NCBI RefSeq assembly: GCF_048381675.1
Contig: NZ_JBLWIS010000002.1
Span: 62,001 to 126,000 of the forward strand
Direction: 5' to 3'
DNA length: 64,000 nt
From: Advenella sp048381675
GTDB taxonomy: Bacteria > Pseudomonadota > Gammaproteobacteria > Burkholderiales > Burkholderiaceae_B
The notes under the pieces are model-generated. The model was given only the letters and a program-made list of their open reading frames with translations. It had not been told where the DNA came from and did not search any database. How positions within the stretch are numbered: the first letter of the stretch is position 1; each line of letters starts with the position of its first letter. Position numbers and translations under genes: made by a program. Of the stretch, positions 33,721 through 41,369 are shown in pieces.

Positions 33721-33978
33721 ATGGCAGTAACCTTTTTTTTGGCGTTCGACCTGAGTAGTGGTAATGCGGAAAAACATTTGGCCCTGTATGATGAATTGGA
33801 TCGCCTGGGGGCCCAGCGGGCTTTAAAATCTTTTTGGTGGGTGAGGCTGGACGATTTTACAAGTTCGACTTTTCGTACTTATATCAAGCAGTTTCTGGAT
33901 GAACAGGATCGCGTTTTTATTATCAAGAATGGTGGTTGGGCGGCATTCCGCCCTGAAACGAATCCCTTGGACAATTAA
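33721..33978 (+). CDS. Orphan Cas2-like (ferredoxin-fold) protein
   Basis: The 85-residue protein begins MAVTFFLAFDLSSGNAEKHL and continues with LYDELDRLGAQRALKSFWWV and FLDEQDRVFIIKNGGWAAFR. The order, a first strand ending in a D after FLAFDL, a helix with YDELDRLGA, a strand SFWWV and a strand RVFIIKNG, fits the Cas2-like/SinR-type ferredoxin fold. No CRISPR repeats or other cas genes are nearby. AAGGAG precedes the ATG at 33721. Function unknown; nuclease activity is possible but unproven. Confidence 0.55.
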   Translation: MAVTFFLAFDLSSGNAEKHLALYDELDRLGAQRALKSFWWVRLDDFTSSTFRTYIKQFLDEQDRVFIIKNGGWAAFRPETNPLDN

Positions 33979-34024
33979 TAATTATCAAATTTATTGTGTC
34001 CTTGTATGGCATGCGTGACAGCAA

Positions 34025-34276
34025 TCAGGCAATTTTCATCAAACTGTCTTCAGGTGCGATATGAGGGGATTCAACAACACCTATTTCAAGGAATTCCATA
34101 AGCTGGTTGGTTAGCAGGTTGGGTACCCAGGATGTTGTGGCTTTGTTCCACGTTGGTTCATTGAGATAAGCATACAAGGTCCCATTATTATCTATGGCCA
34201 GATATTTATAGCCTTCAGGGACATTTATTTTTAAATTAAAGTATTTAATCTTATGTTCTTTGGGGATGAAATTCAT
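34025..34276 (-). CDS. Hypothetical 83-residue protein
   Basis: Not recognised. From the ATG at 34276 the protein starts MNFIPKEHKIKYFNLKINVP and contains EGYKYLAIDNNGTLYAYLNEP and WVPNLLTNQLMEFLEIG. It looks soluble with alternating strands and no signal peptide. A purine stretch (GAGACAAAG) lies just upstream. A longer TTG start 23 codons upstream is less likely. It converges with the Cas2-like gene. Confidence 0.5.
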   Translation of the reverse strand: MNFIPKEHKIKYFNLKINVPEGYKYLAIDNNGTLYAYLNEPTWNKATTSWVPNLLTNQLMEFLEIGVVESPHIAPEDSLMKIA

Positions 34277-34529
34277 CTTTGTCTCATGAAAATATAGATT
34301 TATGAATGAAAGACGAGGTCTTGCATTGCTATGCAGTATCCTCAAATATTGATCTTTTGTTTAAAACGTTGAATATAAACCAAATTTTTGAATTAGTACT
34401 ATTAATGATATAAAGTTAATAATATTTAACACTTTTTATAAAAAATCGTTGTCCCGTCTTGAGTATTTGCTTAAATCTGAACTAAATAAAGCAGAAGATT
34501 GATCTATCTTATGTTTTTCTAATAACGGG

Positions 34530-34628
34530 ATTTACGCAGCTAAAGGCAAGGCCTACACTAAGGGCTCAGTGATTCGTATCATTGTTAGCGCAATTTATGC
34601 CAGGGCTTGTCTAGCCCTGGTTTTTTTT
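34530..34628 (+). ncRNA. Candidate small RNA of about 100 nt
   Basis: No plus-strand gene ends within 550 bases before the terminator at 34600-34628, so something else is being terminated. The preceding segment folds: GCTAA (34539-34543) pairs with TTAGC (34585-34589) and encloses the hairpin AGTGAT-TCGT-ATCATT (34568-34583). A possible promoter is TTGATC (34499) with TAATAA (34520) at 15 bases, shorter than ideal. No known RNA family is recognised. Confidence 0.45.
34600..34628 (+). terminator. Perfect intrinsic terminator of the candidate small RNA
   Basis: CCAGGGCT (34600-34607) and AGCCCTGG (34613-34620) form an 8-base perfect stem with a 5-base loop, followed by eight T. It is one of the strongest terminators in the window. 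Confidence 0.9.
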
Positions 34629-34699
34629 GCCCAATAGTTTCCTGATGATCAAATATAAGGTACAGTCAATGCCAATAGATAAAAACAGGAGATGGAGAC

Positions 34700-35131
34700 A
34701 TGGCGTCAAAAGAAGAAATCATTGCCTTCCTGAAAAAGGATTTTCCCCAGAATAAATGTATTGTGGAAGGTGTGGGTGAAAAATTTTCCCGGATAAGATG
34801 GCCGGTCAGTCATGAGGACTTGCGACCAGGTGGAACGGTATCGGGACCATCGTTAATGACAGCAGCTGATGTTGCTTTATATGTGGCCATCCTGGGTGAA
34901 ATCGGAATTGTACCTTTGGCCGTTACCACCAATCTTAATATTTCTTTTTTAAGAAAGCCCTCACCTGACAGGGATCTTATTGCAGAGTGCCGGTTGATCA
35001 AGCTGGGGCGGACCCTTGCGATGGGCGATGTCTTTATCTACTCCGATGGAAGCGCACAGGCGGTGGCGCATGCAGTGGGTACTTATGCCATTCCCGGACA
35101 TGATAAACAGAGTCAGGAAAATACAATTTGA
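34700..35131 (+). CDS. PaaI/4HBT-type hotdog-fold thioesterase
   Basis: The 143-residue protein has the hotdog thioesterase pattern: HEDLRPGGTVSGPSLMTAAD, with the central helix and catalytic-type Gly/Asp region, followed by AVTTNLNISFLRKPSPDRDL and the final strand AVAHAVGTYAIP. It would hydrolyse an acyl-CoA thioester; the substrate is unknown. ACAGGAGATGG provides a good ribosome-binding site. It appears monocistronic, just after a terminator. Confidence 0.85.
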   Translation: MASKEEIIAFLKKDFPQNKCIVEGVGEKFSRIRWPVSHEDLRPGGTVSGPSLMTAADVALYVAILGEIGIVPLAVTTNLNISFLRKPSPDRDLIAECRLIKLGRTLAMGDVFIYSDGSAQAVAHAVGTYAIPGHDKQSQENTI

Positions 35132-35189
35132 TATCGGCTGGCAGAGCCTGGTGAGTCTTGTCCACTAGGCAATAGGGCGGGTGCCTCAA

Positions 35190-35915
35190 TCAAGATTCAT
35201 GCTGGTTGCTAGTTTGATTGGCTTCGAGCAGTGCTTTGATGGCAGTTTGGGTTTTGATGGCCAGACCCAGGATATGGGTGTAATAATCGCAAACGGCCTG
35301 ATAGCTTAAATAGCTAATGTCTTGCTGGTTGCTTATTTCTTGCGGTAATGCCATTAGTTGGTCATGTATTTCACGGGCTTGCTCAATTGAGCATGCAGAA
35401 TGAAGGAAGGGATATTCGTCCTGCTCCCAATGCCAGAAATCCGAAATTTGTTCGATGCCGGTTAATTGTTGGAAATAATGTTCCAGTTGTCTGGTACCTG
35501 GCGGGTAAGTATTGAATATTTTGTGGGATTGTTCGTCATTGAAGTAGGTGGCAACACGGTCACGCCATTGTTCGCCAGCCAGTGACCAGGCTGCCAGTTC
35601 GTCTTGGCTGTTGTTTATATCAATGGCAATGGTTTTTCTGATGGACAGGGGTAATTGTGTGGCAGATGATGCCGTCTCCAGATTGCGGTAAAAAGCCTCT
35701 TGCCCAAGGTTAAAACAATAGGTTTGCCAATAACTGCAAAGTAATACAGTGATGGATTTAAGCAAAGGGCTGGCAGTGGCATTCGGCTCATTGGAAGCCA
35801 GTTCCAGTAAAGGATAAATATCATCACTAATATTTTTTATAAAGGTAGTGGTGGTTACCGGACAAAATAACGCGTCGCTTTCCATATCGTCGATTTCTGT
35901 GATGGTTTGGTTCAT
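35190..35915 (-). CDS. Hypothetical 241-residue protein
   Basis: Not recognised. The protein is soluble, mostly helical and acidic, beginning MNQTITEIDDMESDALFCPV. It has many Trp, Tyr and Gln residues (EQWRDRVATYFN, DFWHWEQDEYPFLHSACSIE) and no signal peptide or membrane helix. AAAGGATACTG lies before the ATG. It stands alone between the thioesterase (convergent) and the TRAP operon terminator. Long open frame and ribosome-binding site make it a likely real gene. Confidence 0.7.
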   Translation of the reverse strand: MNQTITEIDDMESDALFCPVTTTTFIKNISDDIYPLLELASNEPNATASPLLKSITVLLCSYWQTYCFNLGQEAFYRNLETASSATQLPLSIRKTIAIDINNSQDELAAWSLAGEQWRDRVATYFNDEQSHKIFNTYPPGTRQLEHYFQQLTGIEQISDFWHWEQDEYPFLHSACSIEQAREIHDQLMALPQEISNQQDISYLSYQAVCDYYTHILGLAIKTQTAIKALLEANQTSNQHES

Positions 35916-36044
35916 CAGTATCCTTTCTGTTAGTGCGGCAATTATACAAGCATGTCGGTGATGGGGAAGCCGGTTTCAGGATTCTTTCGGGCAATTGCGT
36001 TTTTTGCCAGGCAAGGCTTAATCATTGCATTTATTGATTGGTGA

Positions 36045-36083
36045 GCGCAAAAGATAATACCGCCCACAGGCGGTACTATCTTT
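36045..36083 (-). terminator. Intrinsic terminator of the TRAP operon
   Basis: On the minus strand, AAAGATA-x-TACCGCC and GGCGGTA-x-TATCTTT arms form a 14-pair stem with one mismatch around a 4-base loop, ending in CTTTTGCG. It lies about 25 bases after the dctM stop codon. Confidence 0.75.
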
Positions 36084-36108
36084 ATAAATGGATTTTGAGT
36101 TGCTTTTA

Positions 36109-38034
36109 TTATTTATATAAAACCTCGGGAAGCCATAAACCTATCTGCGGGAAAACATAAAGCAAGAACAAGGCCAGTATCTGGATGCCCATAAACGGCA
36201 GCATCCCCAGGAATATTTGGTTCAGGGTGACGTGTGGTGGTGCTACCCCTTTTAAATAGAAAGCGGACATGGCTACGGGAGGTGAAAGGAAGGCGGTTTG
36301 CAGGTTTAGGGCCACCAGAATGCCAAAAAAGAGCGGGTCTATATTATAGTGGGCCAGCAAAGGCAGGAAAATGGGCATGAAGATGACAATGATTTCGGTC
36401 CACTCAAGGGGCCAGCCCAGCAGGAAAATAACAATTTGTGCCATGATCATGAATTCAACAGGTGTTAAATCCATGGATAAAACCCAGGCATTAATAATTT
36501 CCTGGCCCCCCAACAGGGCAAAGGCTGCGGAGAAAATGCTGGAGCCTACAAACAGCCAGCATACCATGGCGCTGGTTTTTGCCGTCAAGTAAACCGATTC
36601 TTTCAGCATGGGCATATTCAAGCGGCGATAGGCAACTGCCAGCAGCAGTCCGCCTAGTGCACCCATGGCAGCGGCTTCAGATGGCGTGGCAAAACCAAAT
36701 ACAATACTGCCCAGCACGGCCAGAATCAGAATAGCCAGCGGAAAGAAGGAGGCCAGGAGCATTTTGAAAATTTCCAGCCGGGCAAAGGTAAAAAAAACAT
36801 AAAAAACAATTAACAGGAGCAGGCCGGCAAGAAAAATAACCCAGAACATCATGGGAGCACTGGTTCTTTCTGGCTTGGTAACGGCTTCGGCTTGGGAGGT
36901 TAAGGCTTCTGGCGCTGGTGTTTGTGCCATGGGTTCAGCCCCGGGTGGTTCACTTAACGCACCAGGAGGCTCTGCCAGTCCACCGGCACCGGGTGGCTCT
37001 GCGAGACCGCTACTGTAATTGTCTAGCGATGTATTAAATGAGCCGAATCCCATTTCCTGAAGCTCATAGGTTTGTTGGGTTGCTGGGGCTGTAATAATCC
37101 CATAGGTAATACCCATGGCACCAAAGAAAACGATGGCAGGCAATAAGGTAATGAAAAGTTGATAAAGCAATGATTTTGCCGTTATGCCGTCATTTCGCTT
37201 GCCTTTGAGGGCAGTTAACAGGCCAGGTAGGGCTTTATTGGTGATTGAGTTTTTTATTTTTTCTGCGAACTCGGGCAGTGTAATGCGTCTTTCTTCTTCC
37301 GACAGAGGGGGAGCCATCTTTGGATTGAGCTTTGCCATGATGATTACGTATACAACATAAAGCACGGCCAGCATAAGCCCCGGGAAAAAAGCAGCGGCAT
37401 ACAGTTTGACCACAGATACACCGGCCACTGCCCCGTATACAATTAACAATACCGATGGCGGAATCATGATACCCAGGCAACCACCAGCGGTGATGGCACC
37501 GGCCGACAACTTGACGTCATAACCCGCCTTTAGCATGGCGGGCAGAGCAAGCAGGCCCATTAGTGTTACTACGGCACCTACAATACCGGTTGCCGTAGCA
37601 AATACGGCGCAGGTAATAATGGTGGCAACAGCCAGCGAGCCAGGTATGCGGGCCATGACCAGGTGCATGCTTATGAACAGTTTTTCAATCAGGTTGGCCC
37701 GTTCAACCAGATAGCCCATAAAAATGAACAGGGGTACCGCAATCAGGACATCGTTGGTCATGACGGCGTAGGTGCGTAAAACCATCAGGTCAAGGGTTTG
37801 TTCAATGGCCAGTTGGGTACCCATATCGCGGTAGGCATATAAGGTAAAGCCAACACCCATGCCCATTAAGGTAAATGCGGTAGGAAATCCCAACATGATG
37901 GCGACCACAATCAGGGCCAGCATCAGCAGTCCCATGTGCCCGTTAGTGATGTCAGCGGGAGCAGGCATGAAAATAACCAGAGTTAAAATAATGCCGAATA
38001 AAATGGTTAGTCCGAACCAGGCTTCTTTTTTCAT
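36109..38034 (-). CDS. dctM: TRAP transporter large permease (DctM) with a large central insertion
   Basis: DctM forms the sodium-coupled translocation channel of a TRAP carboxylate transporter. N-terminal helices with LGFPTAFTLMGMGVGF, FIFMGYLVERAN and GGCLGIMIPPSVLLIVYG, and C-terminal segments GFATPSEAAAMGALGG, FLLGWPLEWTEIIVIFMPI and NLQTAFLSPPVAMSAFYLKG, are typical. The protein has 641 residues against about 430 usual. The excess lies at about 235-425: extra membrane segments and a Pro/Gly-rich stretch with three LAEPPGA-like repeats at 342-368. Its ATG overlaps the dctQ stop by four bases. Substrate is unknown. Confidence 0.93.
   Translation of the reverse strand: MKKEAWFGLTILFGIILTLVIFMPAPADITNGHMGLLMLALIVVAIMLGFPTAFTLMGMGVGFTLYAYRDMGTQLAIEQTLDLMVLRTYAVMTNDVLIAVPLFIFMGYLVERANLIEKLFISMHLVMARIPGSLAVATIITCAVFATATGIVGAVVTLMGLLALPAMLKAGYDVKLSAGAITAGGCLGIMIPPSVLLIVYGAVAGVSVVKLYAAAFFPGLMLAVLYVVYVIIMAKLNPKMAPPLSEEERRITLPEFAEKIKNSITNKALPGLLTALKGKRNDGITAKSLLYQLFITLLPAIVFFGAMGITYGIITAPATQQTYELQEMGFGSFNTSLDNYSSGLAEPPGAGGLAEPPGALSEPPGAEPMAQTPAPEALTSQAEAVTKPERTSAPMMFWVIFLAGLLLLIVFYVFFTFARLEIFKMLLASFFPLAILILAVLGSIVFGFATPSEAAAMGALGGLLLAVAYRRLNMPMLKESVYLTAKTSAMVCWLFVGSSIFSAAFALLGGQEIINAWVLSMDLTPVEFMIMAQIVIFLLGWPLEWTEIIVIFMPIFLPLLAHYNIDPLFFGILVALNLQTAFLSPPVAMSAFYLKGVAPPHVTLNQIFLGMLPFMGIQILALFLLYVFPQIGLWLPEVLYK
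36941..37011 (-). repeat. Tandem repeats coding LAEPPGA in dctM
   Basis: Three degenerate copies of a unit encoding (G)LAEPPGA, (G)LAEPPGA and LSEPPGA lie in tandem within the dctM insertion. Each has the shape of a 20-30 base DNA repeat with variants of CCGGGTGGCTCTGC. They code an exposed, flexible linker between two membrane segments. Confidence 0.8.
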
Positions 38035-38657
38035 GTTTTTTTTCCGTTTTGTTCTGTTGTAAAGGCATCTGCTTTGTTGATGTCTTCCGTTGAAACATGA
38101 ACCATGTCTTTCAGTTTATCTACATCAACTTCTTCAACATCAATATCCCTTGAAGGCCATTCACCGTTTTTCAGGCAACCTACGCATCTGACAACTTCGA
38201 CAAATCCTTGTAGTAGCAGGGCAAAGCCGGCAATCGGAATAATGGCCTTGAATGGGTAAATTGGCGGGCCGTTGGCGGTAATGGTTGAGTGTTCGTTAAT
38301 GATCCAGGATTCGGCGGCATAGTTGTAGCCTGCCCAAACCAGGGCAATAATGCCAGGAAAGAAAAAAATGATATACAGGAGCAGATCCAGGCTGGCTTGC
38401 AGGCGTGGTGGAAAAAAACCATACAATACATCCCCGCGGACGTGCCCGTTTTTACCCAGGGTATAGGCCCCCGCCATCATGAAAAGTGCACCATACAGCA
38501 TGTTCATGACATCAAACGCCCAGGCATGGGGTTGATGCAGGGCATAACGGGAAAATACTTCATAGGAAATAAACAGGGTAAGAATAAGTGCGCACCAACT
38601 GAATGTTTGCCCTATAAAGGTGTTGAATTTATCAATAAAGCGCAATATTTTTCGCAT
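38031..38657 (-). CDS. dctQ: TRAP transporter small permease (DctQ)
   Basis: DctQ is the four-helix small membrane subunit that pairs with DctM. The 208-residue protein shows LRFIDKFNTFIGQTFSW, YEVFSRYALHQPHAWAFD and GHVRGDVLYGFFPPR, the classic DctQ pattern with the conserved H-x-RxD motif. The last ~40 residues form a charged acidic tail (DIDVEEVDVDKLKDMVHVS) not typical of the family. Its stop overlaps the dctM start. Confidence 0.93.
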   Translation of the reverse strand: MRKILRFIDKFNTFIGQTFSWCALILTLFISYEVFSRYALHQPHAWAFDVMNMLYGALFMMAGAYTLGKNGHVRGDVLYGFFPPRLQASLDLLLYIIFFFPGIIALVWAGYNYAAESWIINEHSTITANGPPIYPFKAIIPIAGFALLLQGFVEVVRCVGCLKNGEWPSRDIDVEEVDVDKLKDMVHVSTEDINKADAFTTEQNGKKT

Positions 38658-38688
38658 AAGAATCGCCAGGCAGTATTGATTGGTGAAA

Positions 38689-38721
38689 GCAGCCTTCGTG
38701 CCGGACAGGCATGGAGGCTGC
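38689..38721 (-). promoter_or_regulatory. Intergenic hairpin between dctP and dctQ
   Basis: GCAGCCTTCGTGCC (38689-38702) and GGCATGGAGGCTGC (38708-38721) form a hairpin with a 5-base loop and a small internal mismatch. It lies in the 116-base gap between dctP and dctQ. Such hairpins stabilise or partly terminate the upstream mRNA, giving more receptor than permease; this role is inferred. Confidence 0.5.
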
Positions 38722-38773
38722 GGGAAAATGCGATGTTAATTAACCGTGTTACGGTAATTGACGAGAGGGGGTT

Positions 38774-39940
38774 TTATGATTTAGGGGCGGCGGGCTTGCC
38801 AAAATAATGGTTGTAAGCCATGCGACGGTTATTGTTGGTATCCATTTCCCAATTCAGGGCACGTTCGGCAAAAGCGCGTTGCGATGCTTCGATTTCCTTG
38901 AACATGGGATTACTCTCGCCTTTTTTGGCAACAATGTCATCCCAGGTGGTTAGTTGCTGCTGCAAAATGGCATCGGGAGTTTTGTAGAATTTGACGTTAT
39001 CTTCGGTTTTGAGCTTGACGTAGTCTTGTGAGTAGCGATCAATTGCTTTCCAGGACATGTCAGCTGAGGCTGCTTCAACGGCATTTTCGATAATCGCTTT
39101 CATTTTGTCCGGAAGCGCATTGTATTTGTCTTTGTTGAAGGTGATTTCAAAGGTTTCGGAAGCCTGGTGAAAACTTTGCAACATGCATACTTTGGATACA
39201 TCTGGGAAACCAAGCAGACGGTCGGAAGAGGCGTTGTTGAACTCTGCGCCATCTAGCAGCCCACGGTCCAGGGCGGGTACAATTTCACCACCAGGCAGTG
39301 CATTAACGGCGGCTCCCATGGCAGTGAACAGGTCAATCGCCAGGCCGTTGGTGCGGAATTTCAGTCCTTTAAGGTCTTCGGCACGGGCAATCGGTTTTTT
39401 GAACCAACCCAGTGGTTGGGTTGGCATTGGTCCGCTCAGGAACGAAACCACATTGCCACCGATGGAATCATACAGTTTGACCAGCAATTCCTTGCCGCCG
39501 CCATATTTAAACCAGGCAAGCAACATGTTGGCATCCATGCCATAGGCTGGGCCAGAAGAAAACAGGGCAAGGGCATTTTGTTTTCCGTAGCTATAACCCA
39601 GTACGCCATGGCCGCCATCAAGGGTTCCCTTGGAAACGGCATCCAATAATGCAAAGGCGGGTACAACGGCGCCAGCGGGAAGGACCTCTATTTTAAGCTC
39701 TCCGCCGGTCATGTCGTTGACTTTCTTGGCAAAATCCAGGGCGTACTCATGAAAAATGTCGACGGTTGGCCAGGTGCTTTGAAATCGGAAACTGATTGGT
39801 GTTTGAGCGCTTACAATTGCCGGGAAGCCCATGCCGACCGCAGCAGCTGTGCCGGCCGCAGCGGTGCTGAGGAATTTGCGGCGTGATTCGGTTTGGGGTG
39901 GGGGGGCGGATGTTTTTTTAGCAGGACTGTTATTTGCCAT
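38774..39940 (-). CDS. dctP: TRAP transporter solute-binding protein (DctP), Tat-exported
   Basis: The periplasmic receptor of the TRAP transporter. From the ATG at 39940 (AGGAGACA upstream) the protein has 388 residues. It carries a twin-arginine signal (ESRRKFLSTAAAGTAAAVGM) followed by a DctP domain: FRFQSTWPTVDIFHEYALDF, GLKFRTNGLAIDLFTAMGA and LPGGEIVPALDRGLLDGAEF. The Tat signal and this sequence type occur in receptors for hydroxy or keto carboxylates, so the ligand is an inference. Operon order dctP-dctQ-dctM. Confidence 0.94.
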   Translation of the reverse strand: MANNSPAKKTSAPPPQTESRRKFLSTAAAGTAAAVGMGFPAIVSAQTPISFRFQSTWPTVDIFHEYALDFAKKVNDMTGGELKIEVLPAGAVVPAFALLDAVSKGTLDGGHGVLGYSYGKQNALALFSSGPAYGMDANMLLAWFKYGGGKELLVKLYDSIGGNVVSFLSGPMPTQPLGWFKKPIARAEDLKGLKFRTNGLAIDLFTAMGAAVNALPGGEIVPALDRGLLDGAEFNNASSDRLLGFPDVSKVCMLQSFHQASETFEITFNKDKYNALPDKMKAIIENAVEAASADMSWKAIDRYSQDYVKLKTEDNVKFYKTPDAILQQQLTTWDDIVAKKGESNPMFKEIEASQRAFAERALNWEMDTNNNRRMAYNHYFGKPAAPKS

Positions 39941-41012
39941 GGTTTGTCTCCTGTGTGGCTTATACAACTGGTGATCACTAATAATGATTTAGTTTGTTGT
40001 GCTACAGACTGCGACTCCAATTAAATTTATACGCACTCTAATATTCATTGTCAAGAACTATGGTCTAAGTATAAGTGCCTATATTTAAATGGAATTTTTT
40101 ATATGAAAACTCATTTGGCTATTTTGATAATTGATACACATATGAAATGCAGATCAAAATTCTGTTACTGATATGAATTTTTCAACTTGATAAAAAACTG
40201 TCTTTTAGGTAGTATTTTATTTACATTTTTTTGCTTTGATCTATATCAAATAAATGCAATTTTGTATGGCATTGAAATATTTTGTAGCAATTGTGGTATT
40301 CACAATATATCAAGCCAATTTGGGTGAAGAATTATTGCTTTTATAGCTTGCTGAAATATAAAAACATACATTCTTTATTAAAAATTCTTTTGCTTGTAGA
40401 AGTTTTAATAAAGGAAAGTTATTTTTAAAACAACAAATTAGCGCTCAAAGTTGTAACTTTATATTTCAGATAAATATTAAGAAGTGTTAATTTGAATATT
40501 TTCATTTGCATCAAAAATATTTTGATAATTAGCAAATATTTATTTGTTCATTTACAAAATTGTAAAAAAAACGAGGTATCCAACGATCCTGTGTTTTTAT
40601 TTTTAGAATAATTATTATTAATAACCACTATTTTTTTGCTGGTTGGGAGGGGGTTAGGGGTTTACACAGATTGATTTGTATAAGTCAATTCTTGTTTTTT
40701 TGTTTTGAGTTGGCATAATTATGGTTTGTAAACGCTTAATAAAGCATAAATTAATTGCTTTGTCATTAAGGGTTTACCACAGGATTCATAAGAATGTAGT
40801 AAATTTTTTTTATGATTTTAACTTTGTTGGCAAATTTTAATGGTAATCAGGTTTGTTGGCTAAAAGTTCAGAAGCGTGAGGAAGATTTATTGTTTGGCAA
40901 AGCGTGGATCGATGGTGTGAGTCTAATGCTCAATTAAATTGTCGCAATATTGCTAGTTTTGCCGCCTTAACATTTGCTTGTGTTTCCAGATAAATTTTAA
41001 AAGTGATCAAGA
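39941..41012. other. 1-kb AT-rich non-coding region between dctP and flhD
   Basis: About 1,070 bases without any credible gene separate the divergently transcribed dctP operon and flhDC. The DNA is extremely AT-rich with many A/T tracts, suited to curved or nucleoid-protein-bound promoter DNA. It holds a perfect FNR-type site (40236-40249), a dyad ATTGTGGTATTCACAAT at 40290-40306 and a G-rich run at 40641-40660. The promoters for dctP and flhDC must lie here; their exact positions could not be assigned. Confidence 0.75.
40236..40249. promoter_or_regulatory. Perfect FNR/ANR-type box
   Basis: TTGATCTATATCAA matches the FNR consensus TTGAT-N4-ATCAA at every defined position and extends to TTTGAT...ATCAAA. 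It lies 296 bases upstream of the dctP start and 764 upstream of flhD, so it would suit oxygen-responsive control of the transporter or, less likely, of motility. Confidence 0.5.
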
Positions 41013-41369
41013 ATGATGAGTATTAGTCAATCTCCCTTTATGCAGGACAACAATCTGGTGAATGAGTTAAGAGAAGTCAACTTGTCTTATTTGCTCTTGG
41101 CGCAGCGCATGTTAAGAGATGATTTCTCTAAAGGAATGTATCGTTTGGGGCTTGGCAAGGATGTTGCCGAGTTGCTGGTGGAGTTAAGTACCTCTCAGGT
41201 GTTGTCACTGGCTTCTTCAAACTCCCTGATTTGCGGGTTTCGTCTAAACGATATTGCATTGCTGAGCGCCCTAACTAAAGATGGTATGAATGGTACCCTG
41301 AAGCAGGTTCATGCTTCCATGATGCTTGCCCAGCAAGAGCCAGATAGGGTTATGCAGGAGGCTTTGTAG
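41013..41369 (+). CDS. flhD: Flagellar transcriptional regulator FlhD
   Basis: FlhD forms the FlhD4C2 master activator of flagellar genes. The 118-residue protein shows ELREVNLSYLLLAQRMLRDD, a typical start, and the DNA-contact-region pattern GKDVAELLVELSTSQVLSLA followed by CGFRLND. A second ATG lies one codon later. The stop codon TAG overlaps the GTG start of flhC by one base, preceded by AGGAGG, a strong translational coupling signal. Confidence 0.95.
   Translation: MMSISQSPFMQDNNLVNELREVNLSYLLLAQRMLRDDFSKGMYRLGLGKDVAELLVELSTSQVLSLASSNSLICGFRLNDIALLSALTKDGMNGTLKQVHASMMLAQQEPDRVMQEAL

Larger units (their letters stand above)
34346..34699. other. AT-rich gap containing a candidate small RNA
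   Basis: About 350 bases without a protein gene. The left half is very AT-rich. The right half holds a structured segment that ends in a perfect intrinsic terminator at 34600-34628, described separately. The remaining bases up to 34699 carry the promoter region and ribosome-binding site (ACAGGAGATGG) of the thioesterase gene. Confidence 0.6.

Noticed and set aside
33721..33978. CRISPR-Cas locus
   Set aside because: Only a Cas2-like protein is present. No repeats with regular spacers and no cas1 or effector genes were seen in the window.
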